Below, in pieces: positions 1-5,750 of a stretch of 7,730 bases of DNA. This stretch comes from Mollicutes bacterium (lineage in GTDB: Bacteria; Bacillota_I; Bacilli_A; RF39; UBA660). Below the pieces are notes generated by a model. That model saw nothing but the letters and a program-made list of their open reading frames with translations, ran no database searches and had not been told where the DNA came from. Numbering within the stretch: the stretch's first letter is position 1; the number at the start of each line of letters is the position of its first letter. The stretch covers positions 1 through 7,730 of the forward strand of contig JAAZBI010000013.1 in NCBI GenBank assembly GCA_012513875.1, in the 5' to 3' direction. The position numbers and the translations under genes are program-made.

Positions 1-207
1 AAAGCTTGGACTAACATTTTTATTTATCCTGGATATAAATTTAAAATGGTCGATGCTTTAATCACTAACTTTCATCTTCCTAAATCTACTTTATTAATGT
101 TAGTTAGTGCTTTAGCAACTAAAGAAAACATTATTAAAGCTTATCAAATAGCTCAAAAAGAAAAATATCGATTTTTTTCTTTTGGAGATAGTATGTTTAT
201 AAAATAA
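1..207 (+). CDS. queA: QueA, S-adenosylmethionine:tRNA ribosyltransferase-isomerase (C-terminal 68 residues, 5' truncated by window)
   Basis: Frame 1 is open from the first base to TAA at 205-207. The 68 residues match the C-terminal end of QueA: FIYPGY near residues 7-12, DALITNFHLPKST at 18-30, and the family ending YRFFSFGD close to the stop. QueA transfers and isomerises the ribosyl group of S-adenosylmethionine onto preQ1 at wobble position 34 of tRNA, giving epoxyqueuosine in the cytoplasm. The substrate is made by Tgt, whose gene starts about 600 bp downstream, so the two form a functional pair. Here they are not directly adjacent, because a minus-strand gene lies between them. The natural C-terminus is complete and is followed at once by a terminator hairpin. 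Identification rests on visible family motifs and is firm; the N-terminal part cannot be assessed. Confidence 0.95.
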   Translation, partial: KAWTNIFIYPGYKFKMVDALITNFHLPKSTLLMLVSALATKENIIKAYQIAQKEKYRFFSFGDSMFIK

Positions 208-229
208 AAAATCACATTTGTGATTTTTT
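206..229. terminator. Bidirectional terminator shared by queA and the minus-strand gene
   Basis: A 10-bp stem (206-215 with 220-229) closes a 4-nt loop (ATTT at 216-219). The outer stem is A on the left arm and T on the right, so it provides a U-tract in either direction. On the plus strand TTATTTTAT follows; on the minus strand the continuation is also T-rich. It starts within the queA stop codon and lies 4 bp beyond the stop of the convergent gene at 233. It should therefore end transcription from both sides and isolate tgt from queA readthrough. Confidence 0.75.
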
Positions 230-232
230 ATT

Positions 233-748
233 TTATCTTTTAACATTACTTTTTCTAACACTAGAAAATTCACCGTTTTTAAGTATAGAAAATTGAATAC
301 AATCATACATTTGAGAACAATTTAAATGAGGATAAAGTTGTTTCATTTGTTTCAAGAATATAGAGATTTTTTTATATTTATTATATTTGTCTTGTTTTTC
401 ACTTGGACTATCATTTTTTGTGTAAAAATATTCATGATAATTGATTCTTGCAAACAAATCGAAGATTAACTTTTGAAAAACTAAATAATCTGTTTTGAAT
501 GTTTCTAAAAATGTTTCTCTAATATTAAATGCAAATATATTTTTTTCATCAATTAGCATTTCATAAATTAGTTGTTTTTGTTTTTCTTTAGGTAAAGTTT
601 TAAAAAAATCTTTTTCTTTTAAATATAAAACTACACGATTATATATATTTCCTCTTTCTTCTTCAGAAAGATTTAAATTTTTTTCGTTAATTTCTTTTTT
701 AATTAACAATGCTAAATCATTTATTTCTCTGTCAGTACTTTTTTTCAT
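233..748 (-). CDS. Hypothetical protein, 171 residues, charged and mostly helical
   Basis: I do not recognise this protein family. It reads from ATG (748-746) to TAA (235-233). The start is well supported: GGAG at 760-757 in an A-rich tract lies 8 nt upstream, and a consensus promoter precedes it. The product is rich in Lys and Glu, especially in residues 1-70, and looks largely alpha-helical. An aromatic-rich stretch covers about 72-109, a polar linker about 110-125, and a basic tail ends the protein. There is no signal peptide or membrane segment, so it is probably cytoplasmic. Two cysteines, C144 and C150, lie near the C-terminus, but they do not form a metal motif I recognise. It is transcribed away from tgt and towards queA, splitting a pair that is often adjacent. 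Its strong promoter and ribosome site argue that it is a real expressed gene. A regulatory or nucleic-acid role is possible but not shown. Confidence 0.75.
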   Translation of the reverse strand: MKKSTDREINDLALLIKKEINEKNLNLSEEERGNIYNRVVLYLKEKDFFKTLPKEKQKQLIYEMLIDEKNIFAFNIRETFLETFKTDYLVFQKLIFDLFARINYHEYFYTKNDSPSEKQDKYNKYKKISIFLKQMKQLYPHLNCSQMYDCIQFSILKNGEFSSVRKSNVKR

Positions 749-764
749 TCTTTTTTCTCCTTTT

Positions 765-794
765 TTTAAAATGCATTTTGTATTATACTATAAT
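765..794 (+). promoter_or_regulatory. Promoter for the tgt-miaB-electron-transfer operon
   Basis: An exact TATAAT lies at 789-794, with a partial -35 match TTTAAA at 765-770 (18-nt spacer). Transcription would start near 801, about 20 nt before the tgt ATG. The -10 box sits one base from the -10 box of the opposing promoter (782-787), so the two polymerase sites overlap and should exclude each other. Because a terminator follows queA, tgt and its followers probably depend on this promoter. The -10 is strong; the -35 is weak. Confidence 0.6.
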
Positions 795-809
795 AGTGAT
801 ATTTGTCAA
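782..809 (-). promoter_or_regulatory. Consensus sigma-A-type promoter for the minus-strand gene
   Basis: Read on the minus strand, TTGACA (809-804) and TATAAT (787-782) are both exact consensus hexamers, separated by 16 nt. The predicted start of transcription is near 775, giving a leader of about 27 nt before the ATG at 748. The -35 box overlaps the first two bases of the tgt ribosome-binding site (808-813). Two perfect hexamers at near-optimal spacing are unlikely by chance even in AT-rich DNA. Confidence 0.75.
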
Positions 810-813
810 GGAG
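808..813 (+). promoter_or_regulatory. Ribosome-binding site that sets the tgt start
   Basis: AAGGAG lies 7 nt before ATG at 821. This favours 821 over an in-frame TTG at 803, which precedes the site and has no ribosome-binding sequence in a usable position. Confidence 0.85.
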
Positions 814-820
814 AAAAAAT

Positions 821-1933
821 ATGAAATTAAAATATGAATTAATAAAAAAAGATAAACAGACTTCAGCACGTTTAGGGAGACTAACAACTGATCACGGTAG
901 TTGTGAAACACCAATCTTTATGCCAGTTGGAACCCAAGCCTCAGTTAAAACTTTAAATCCTGAAGAATTAGTAGCAGCTGGAAGTTCGATTGTTTTAGCG
1001 AATACATACCATTTGTGGTTAAGACCAGGAGAAGATGTCATTGAAGCAGCTGGTGGATTACATAAATTTATGAATTATTCTGGTCCTATTTTAACTGATA
1101 GTGGTGGTTTTCAAGTTTTCTCTTTAGCAGATACAAGGAAGATTACTGAAGAAGGAGTAACATTTAAAAGTCATTTAGATGGATCTAATTTATTTTTAAC
1201 TCCAGAAAAATCAATAGAAATACAATCTAAATTAGGATCTGATATTGTAATGAGTTTTGATGAATGTCCAGCTTATCCAAATACTTATGATTATATAAAA
1301 GATTCAGCACTAAGAACTTTAAGATGGGCTGAACGTGGCAAAAAAATAAAATTAAAATCTCATCAGAATTTATTTGGAATTGTTCAAGGTGGAGAGTTTG
1401 AAGATTTAAGAAAAATGAGTGCTTTAGAAACAGTTAAAATTGGTTTTGATGGTTATGCTATAGGAGGCACTAGTGTTGGCGAAGGAAAAGATGTCATGTA
1501 TAAAATGGTAGAATACGCGACAAAATATTTGCCTGAAGATAAACCTAGATATTTAATGGGAGTTGGAGATCCTCTTGATTTTTTTGAAGGAATTAAAAGA
1601 GGAATTGATATGTTTGATTGTGTTTTACCAACGAGAATAGCTCGTCATGGAAATGCTTTTACTCGATCTGGTAAATTAAATATTAGAAATTTAAAATATA
1701 AATTAGATTTTAATCCATTAGAAGAAAAATGTGATTGTTATGCTTGTCAAAATTTTTCTAAAGCTTATATTCGTCATTTGATTATTGCTAAAGAAGTTTT
1801 AGGAGGTCGTTTATTATCAATTCATAACATTCGTTTTTTAACTAAATTAATGGAAGATATTCGTTTAAGTTTAAAAGAAGATCGTTTTTTAGAATTTGAA
1901 CAAGAATTTTTAAAACAATATAAAGGAAAGTGA
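821..1933 (+). CDS. tgt: Tgt, bacterial queuine/preQ1 tRNA-ribosyltransferase
   Basis: The 370-residue product has the usual bacterial Tgt length and aligns with the family from end to end. Tgt swaps guanine-34 in tRNAs with GUN anticodons (Tyr, His, Asn, Asp) for preQ1, the entry step of queuosine into tRNA. Visible motifs include DSGGFQVFSL with the general acid/base D93, FDECP with D147 in the substrate pocket, IVQGG at 187-191, and FDCVLPTR carrying the nucleophile D266. The zinc site is C304, C306, C309 and H335. The loop AIGGTSVGE has Thr217 where Leu is common in the family, a mild variation. The start at 821 is set by AAGGAG 7 nt upstream. The gene ends with TGA, 4 bp before miaB, so the two are co-transcribed. 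No yajC follows, unlike the common queA-tgt-yajC order. Confidence 0.97.
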   Translation: MKLKYELIKKDKQTSARLGRLTTDHGSCETPIFMPVGTQASVKTLNPEELVAAGSSIVLANTYHLWLRPGEDVIEAAGGLHKFMNYSGPILTDSGGFQVFSLADTRKITEEGVTFKSHLDGSNLFLTPEKSIEIQSKLGSDIVMSFDECPAYPNTYDYIKDSALRTLRWAERGKKIKLKSHQNLFGIVQGGEFEDLRKMSALETVKIGFDGYAIGGTSVGEGKDVMYKMVEYATKYLPEDKPRYLMGVGDPLDFFEGIKRGIDMFDCVLPTRIARHGNAFTRSGKLNIRNLKYKLDFNPLEEKCDCYACQNFSKAYIRHLIIAKEVLGGRLLSIHNIRFLTKLMEDIRLSLKEDRFLEFEQEFLKQYKGK

Positions 1934-1937
1934 TTAT

Positions 1938-3347
1938 ATGTTAAAACCTGATTTAAAACAAGCTAAGACAAGAACAAAAAACCCCGTTCTTATTTATAAT
2001 GATGTTTATAAGTTGTTAGATGAAGATAAAAAAATTGGTTTAAATAAAAAATATTATTTAAAAACTTATGGTTGTCAAATGAATGTTCGAGATTCAGAAA
2101 CAATCAAAGCTATATTAGAAGATATGAATTTTTTAGAAACAGACAACTATTTAGAAGCGGATTTATTAATTCTAAACACATGTGCCGTTCGTGAAAATGT
2201 TCATAATAAAGTTTTTGGAATGATAGGGAGATTTAAACATTTAAAGGAAACAAGAAAAGATATTATTGTTGGATTAATGGGTTGTATGGCACAAGAAGAA
2301 GTCGTTGTCGATAAAATATTAAACAAATACAAATGGTTAAACTTTGTTTTAGGTACTCATAATCTACATCAACTACCCGAAGTAATTAGAAGCCAACAAA
2401 AACTTAATATTAATGCTCCTAGTATTGAGGGAGACATTTATGAAAACTTACCTGTAAAAAGAACTAATCCTTTTACAGCTTTTGTTAATATTATTTATGG
2501 TTGTGATAAATTTTGTACATATTGTATTGTTCCTTTTACGAGAGGAAAAGAGAGAAGTCGTCAAAAAGAAGACATTTTAAAAGAAATTAACAAATTAATT
2601 AAAGCCGGTTATCAAGAAGTAACTTTGTTAGGACAAAATGTTAATGCTTATGGAAAAGATTTAAATGATCAATATTATTTGAATAATTTGCTAGAAGATA
2701 TCGCTAAAACTAAGATACCGAGAATTAGATTTTTAACTAGTCATCCTTGGGATTTTACTGATGAAATGATTGAAGTCATTAAAAACAATTCTAATATCAT
2801 GCCATATTTTCATCTTCCTGTTCAAAGTGGAAGTTCTCGTATATTAAAGTTGATGGGAAGAAGATATACTAAAGAAGAGTACTTAACTTTATTTAATAAA
2901 ATTAAAAAAGCTATTCCTAACTCATCTATTACGACTGATATTATAGTTGGATTTCCTAATGAAACAGAAGAAGATTTTCAAGAGACAATTGATCTTGTTA
3001 AAGAATGTCAATTTGATGGAGCGTATACTTTTCTTTATTCACCTCGAGAAGGAACACCTGCCGCTAAATTGAAAGATAACGTTTTGTTAGAAGTTAAAGA
3101 AAAAAGATTACATAGATTAAATTTAATTGTAAACGAACATGCAAAAAAATCTAATGATAAAATGTTAGGTAAAATTGTTCCTGTATTAATTGAAAATTAT
3201 AGTGATAAAAATAAAGGACAATTTATAGGATATACTGATACTTATAAATCCGTTAATGTTATTGGAGATGAAAAACAACTAGGTAAAATTGTTGATGTCG
3301 AAATAACCGATGTTAAATCATGGAGTTTAACAGGAAAAACAGTTTAA
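1938..3347 (+). CDS. miaB: MiaB, tRNA-2-methylthio-N6-dimethylallyladenosine synthase (radical SAM)
   Basis: The product has 469 residues. MiaB adds a methylthio group to i6A37 of tRNAs reading UNN codons, forming ms2i6A. The N-terminal UPF0004 domain (about 38-150) opens with KTYGCQMN and carries the auxiliary-cluster cysteines C46, C82 (NTCAVRE) and C116 (GCMAQ). The radical SAM core has CxxxCxxC at C189, C193 and C196, followed by PFTRGKERSR. HLPVQSGS (292-299) and the ending GYTDTYKSVNV (431-441) within the TRAM domain favour MiaB over the paralogues MtaB and RimO. An extension of about 37 residues before the first domain is typical of Bacillus-type MiaB. The start ATG lies 4 bp after the tgt stop, with AAAGGA inside the end of tgt. 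It is 19 bp from the next gene without a terminator. Only the isopentenyl donor enzyme MiaA is absent from the window. Confidence 0.95.
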   Translation: MLKPDLKQAKTRTKNPVLIYNDVYKLLDEDKKIGLNKKYYLKTYGCQMNVRDSETIKAILEDMNFLETDNYLEADLLILNTCAVRENVHNKVFGMIGRFKHLKETRKDIIVGLMGCMAQEEVVVDKILNKYKWLNFVLGTHNLHQLPEVIRSQQKLNINAPSIEGDIYENLPVKRTNPFTAFVNIIYGCDKFCTYCIVPFTRGKERSRQKEDILKEINKLIKAGYQEVTLLGQNVNAYGKDLNDQYYLNNLLEDIAKTKIPRIRFLTSHPWDFTDEMIEVIKNNSNIMPYFHLPVQSGSSRILKLMGRRYTKEEYLTLFNKIKKAIPNSSITTDIIVGFPNETEEDFQETIDLVKECQFDGAYTFLYSPREGTPAAKLKDNVLLEVKEKRLHRLNLIVNEHAKKSNDKMLGKIVPVLIENYSDKNKGQFIGYTDTYKSVNVIGDEKQLGKIVDVEITDVKSWSLTGKTV

Positions 3348-3366
3348 TTATAAGAAAGGAATTTAT

Positions 3367-4323
3367 ATGAAAAAAATTATAACTTTATTTTTTTTATTAT
3401 TGCTTACAGGTTGTCAAGATCAAGTTTTTTCTAAAGATTTATTTTATATGAACACTTATATTAATATAAAAATTTATCATCATGATCAAGAATTAGTTAA
3501 TAAAACTTTTTCTGATATAGAACAAATTTATCAAAAATATGATCAATTATGTGATCGTTATAAAAAGCACGAGTACAATCTTTACTATTTAAATAATGAA
3601 TTAGAAAAAAATCAAGAAATAGAAATAGATAAAAGATTATATGATCTTTTAAAAGTTAGTAAAGATTACTATTTAAAAACAAATAAATTCTTTTCTATAG
3701 CTTTAGGCAACGTTACAGATGTTTGGACAAATAATAAAGAATTACCTTCTTATGAAGAATTAAAAGCAAGTGGTAGTACTGATTTAGATGATATTATGTT
3801 AAAAGAAAATTATATATTTTCAAAAAATAGTGATGTTTCCTTAGATTTGGGAGGTATTGCTAAAGGGTATGTTAATAATATAATTAAAGAATATTTACAC
3901 GATAAAGGTATAAAAAAATATTTGATAACTTCAGGAACAAGCAGTATTTTAATAGGAGAACATTATCAAAATGAAAAATATCGAGTAGGATTAATTAATC
4001 CTTTAGAATCAGAAAAGATATATAAAGTATTAAAATTAAATACAAATTCAATTTCAACTAGTGGTACTATTGATAACTACTATGAGTTTTCTGGTGAAAA
4101 GTATAGTCATATTATTAATCCTTTTACTTTGTATCCTGATAATTATAGTTTATCCGTAACTGTAATCGCTCCAGATCCAATCTTAACAGAAGTTTTATCT
4201 ACAACTTTAGTTTTGTTGCCAATAGAAGAGGGTAAAAAACTAGCAGAAAAATATGATGTGGAAGTTATTTGGTTTACTAAAGATGGTATAATTGAAACTG
4301 AAGGAATAAAAAATTATGAATAA
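3367..4323 (+). CDS. apbE: FAD:protein FMN transferase lipoprotein (ApbE/FmnB-like)
   Basis: The 318-residue protein starts with a lipoprotein signal peptide; the lipobox LTGC places the lipidated cysteine at C16. ApbE enzymes cut FAD and attach FMN covalently to a threonine of exported proteins. Family motifs in order are FYMNTY (26-31), DLGGIAKGYV (160-169), TSGT (188-191 and again at 231-234) and HIINP (248-252), then the C-terminal metal region SVTVIAP...TEVLSTT. Two positions differ from the textbook family: HIINP instead of the more common HI(L/I)DP, and Glu275 where Asp is usual in the metal-binding ADALST motif. From memory, HIINP followed by TLxP is seen in a clostridial-type ApbE subgroup, so it need not mean loss of activity. 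An FMN-binding lipoprotein with a target motif is encoded three genes later, and the order resembles fmnB of the Listeria electron-transfer locus. The gene overlaps the next by 8 bp, implying translational coupling. AAAGGA lies 7 nt before ATG. Confidence 0.92.
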   Translation: MKKIITLFFLLLLTGCQDQVFSKDLFYMNTYINIKIYHHDQELVNKTFSDIEQIYQKYDQLCDRYKKHEYNLYYLNNELEKNQEIEIDKRLYDLLKVSKDYYLKTNKFFSIALGNVTDVWTNNKELPSYEELKASGSTDLDDIMLKENYIFSKNSDVSLDLGGIAKGYVNNIIKEYLHDKGIKKYLITSGTSSILIGEHYQNEKYRVGLINPLESEKIYKVLKLNTNSISTSGTIDNYYEFSGEKYSHIINPFTLYPDNYSLSVTVIAPDPILTEVLSTTLVLLPIEEGKKLAEKYDVEVIWFTKDGIIETEGIKNYE

Positions 4324-4675
4324 AAATGATTGGATTTTAATAATAATTATTATCTTTATTTCTTTTTCTTTATTATTGTTTTTTAAATTAACTAATCAAG
4401 AAAGTAATCAAGCTTTAGTATATAATGATAATAAATTAATATTGACGATTGATTTAACAAAAGATGATAAATATCAAGTTATGGGATTAAATGGAGAAGT
4501 AGATATTGAAGTTAAAAACAATCAAATTAGAGTAACATCAGAAACATCAAATTATCATTTGTGTTCAAAACAAGGATATATTTCAAAGTCTTGGGAAACA
4601 ATAGTTTGTTTACCAAACAAAATTATAATTAGGGTTACATCATTAGATCAAAATTATGATGTAATATTAAGGTGA
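4316..4675 (+). CDS. eetA: NusG domain II membrane protein, EetA-like
   Basis: This 119-residue protein has one N-terminal membrane segment (about 6-24, a run of Ile, Phe and Leu) followed by an extracytoplasmic NusG-domain-II-like fold. Visible domain features are the beta-rich stretch YQVMGLNGEVDIEV (53-66), then HLCSKQG (81-87) and IVCLPNKIIIRV (96-107), with the paired cysteines C83 and C98 that recur in this family. In Listeria monocytogenes a protein of this type, EetA, is needed for flavin-based extracellular electron transfer; its exact chemistry is not settled. The gene starts 8 bp inside apbE and ends 4 bp before the Gx-transporter gene, so all three are probably translationally coupled. 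The symbol rests on domain type and gene order, not on an alignment. Confidence 0.8.
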   Translation: MNKNDWILIIIIIFISFSLLLFFKLTNQESNQALVYNDNKLILTIDLTKDDKYQVMGLNGEVDIEVKNNQIRVTSETSNYHLCSKQGYISKSWETIVCLPNKIIIRVTSLDQNYDVILR

Positions 4676-4679
4676 TAAA

Positions 4680-5186
4680 ATGGAATTGAGAAAAACAATT
4701 ACTTTAGCAATGCTCTTAGCATTAGGTGTGGTTTTAAATATTATGGAAAGTATGATTCCTATTATGGGAAACATTATTCCGGGAAGCAAATTAGGACTTG
4801 CTAATATAGTCGTTATTTTTGTCATATATTTTTATGGATTAAGAGATGGCTTGTTATTCTCTTTTACGAGAGTTTTTATTGTCGGATTATTAAGAACAGG
4901 TTTATTTAATATAGTTTTTTTGTTTAGTTTATCTGGAGGTTTACTTAGTGTAGTTTGTATGTTTATTGCTCACAAATTTACAAAATTATCAATTGTTGGT
5001 GTTAGTATCATTGGAGCAATTACACATAGTATAGGACAAATTATAGCAGCTGTTTTTCTTTTTCAAACCATAAATATAATTTATTACTTACCTTATTTAT
5101 TATTGTTATCATTACCAACCGGTTTTATTATTGGTGTTATTTCAGAACAAGTGATAAATCAATATCAAAAAATAAAAATTAATTGA
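4680..5186 (+). CDS. eetB: Gx transporter family membrane protein (Hpre_diP_synt_I), EetB-like
   Basis: This 168-residue integral membrane protein has about five hydrophobic segments (roughly 8-28, 40-56, 62-100 with a break, 104-128 and 132-156). Family signatures are PGSKLGLAN (34-42), GLRDGLLFSFTRV (53-65), LFSLSGGLLS (81-90) and GAITHSIGQ (112-120). Databases label this family heptaprenyl diphosphate synthase component I. That name is historical: no prenyltransferase aspartate-rich motif is present, and a transport-like role is more likely. In the Listeria locus the equivalent EetB sits beside EetA and is required for electron export. The start is supported by AAGGTGAT ending just before the ATG, spaced like other genes here. 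The next gene begins 43 bp later, without a hairpin between. Confidence 0.85.
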   Translation: MELRKTITLAMLLALGVVLNIMESMIPIMGNIIPGSKLGLANIVVIFVIYFYGLRDGLLFSFTRVFIVGLLRTGLFNIVFLFSLSGGLLSVVCMFIAHKFTKLSIVGVSIIGAITHSIGQIIAAVFLFQTINIIYYLPYLLLLSLPTGFIIGVISEQVINQYQKIKIN

Positions 5187-5229
5187 TTTTAAATTAAAAA
5201 ACAATTATTATTATATTAGGAGGATAAAA

Positions 5230-5700
5230 ATGAAAAAAATAATTAGTTTATTAATAGTAGTTATAATAATGACTGTAGGATGTCAAAAAGTTAATGAAGG
5301 AAAATTTACTGAAGGTACATATTTTGGTAGTGTTGAAACTGTATCATATGGTAAAAAATATGTAACTACTGCTGTTGTTTATATTAATGATCAGGGATTA
5401 ATAAAATCAGTTTTTATTGATTCGACTTATTTGAAAGATGAAGTAAATACTACTAAAAAAGTATTGAGAGATGCTTATGGAATGAAATCTACTTCAGCTA
5501 ATGCTGGAACGATTTCTGAAGGTAGTGAATGGTATGAACAAGTTGAAGTGTTAGAAGAAAAAATAATAGAAGAACAAGGAATTGATTGGATTGTTTGGCA
5601 AGATGATGCTAAAACAAAATTAGATGCTTTAACAGGGTTTACAATAACTGCAGATAGTTATATTGAAGCGGTTAGTAAAGCTTTAGAACAAGCTAAATAA
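5230..5700 (+). CDS. pplA: FMN-binding domain lipoprotein, PplA-like with a single domain
   Basis: This 156-residue protein has a lipoprotein signal peptide; TVGC puts the lipidated cysteine at C18 (Thr at -3 is tolerated but not ideal). The rest is one FMN-binding domain, starting FTEGTYFGSVE (26-36) and ending with the flavinylation motif DALTGFTIT (132-140). By family knowledge ApbE attaches FMN to the last threonine, T140, through a phosphoester. The usual motif is DxxSGATxT; here Phe replaces Ala. The role inferred is a surface electron carrier passing electrons to external acceptors. Listeria PplA has two such domains, so this is a short version. AGGAGG (5218-5223) 6 nt before ATG is the best ribosome site in the operon, which suits an abundant end product. 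A strong hairpin follows directly. The lipid anchor and flavin motif are clear; the electron-transfer role rests on context. Confidence 0.88.
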   Translation: MKKIISLLIVVIIMTVGCQKVNEGKFTEGTYFGSVETVSYGKKYVTTAVVYINDQGLIKSVFIDSTYLKDEVNTTKKVLRDAYGMKSTSANAGTISEGSEWYEQVEVLEEKIIEEQGIDWIVWQDDAKTKLDALTGFTITADSYIEAVSKALEQAK

Positions 5701-5723
5701 AAAAGTTGCTCTGCAACTTTTTT
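5699..5723 (+). terminator. Rho-independent terminator closing the operon
   Basis: An 11-bp stem pairs 5699-5709 with 5713-5723 around a TCT loop. The core GTTGC/GCAAC supplies the strong pairs and the distal arm ends in six T. It begins inside the stop codon of the lipoprotein gene and separates it from the signal peptidase gene. Confidence 0.85.
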
Positions 5724-5740
5724 AATGTTAAAATTATATT

Positions 5741-5747
5741 AGGTGAT
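5741..5747 (+). promoter_or_regulatory. Ribosome-binding site that sets the signal peptidase start
   Basis: AGGTGAT matches the 16S 3' end and stands 7 nt (counted from AGG) before ATG at 5751, the same spacing as AAGGTGAT before the gene at 4680. The adjoining in-frame ATG at 5748 is less well spaced. A TTG at 5706 lies within the terminator stem and has no ribosome site. Confidence 0.7.
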
Positions 5748-5750
5748 ATG

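Noticed and set aside
112..306. Minus-strand 64-codon open frame across the end of queA
   Set aside because: It overlaps the supported queA and hypothetical coding regions, has no ribosome site, and its product is low-complexity Phe/Lys sequence typical of an AT-rich shadow frame. The terminator hairpin also lies inside it.
803..820. TTG start giving tgt six extra residues
   Set aside because: The ribosome site AAGGAG lies inside the extension, and the ATG at 821 is properly spaced from it. The predicted transcript begins near 801, leaving almost no leader for a start at 803.
749..820. preQ1 riboswitch upstream of tgt
   Set aside because: The predicted leader is about 20 nt, too short for a preQ1 aptamer, and I see no C-rich loop and A-rich tail arrangement there.
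4680..5186. Heptaprenyl diphosphate synthase subunit, as the family name suggests
   Set aside because: It is a multi-pass membrane protein lacking prenyltransferase Asp-rich motifs. Context with ApbE, NusG-II and FMN-binding proteins supports the EetB/Gx-transporter reading.
5183..5211. Possible internal promoter before the lipoprotein gene (TTGATT, 17 nt, TATTAT)
   Set aside because: The predicted start would fall on the AGGAGG itself, leaving a leader of about 12 nt. Such matches arise easily in DNA this AT-rich. The long A/T stretch gives no independent support.
5706..5734. Possible promoter for the signal peptidase gene (TTGCTC, 17 nt, TAAAAT)
   Set aside because: The -35 matches at only 3 of 6 positions and lies inside the terminator stem. 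The predicted start would fall at the ribosome-binding site.
5706..5750. TTG start giving the signal peptidase 15 extra residues
   Set aside because: The extension is encoded by the terminator hairpin and has no ribosome site, whereas AGGTGAT at 5741 precedes the ATG at 5751 correctly.
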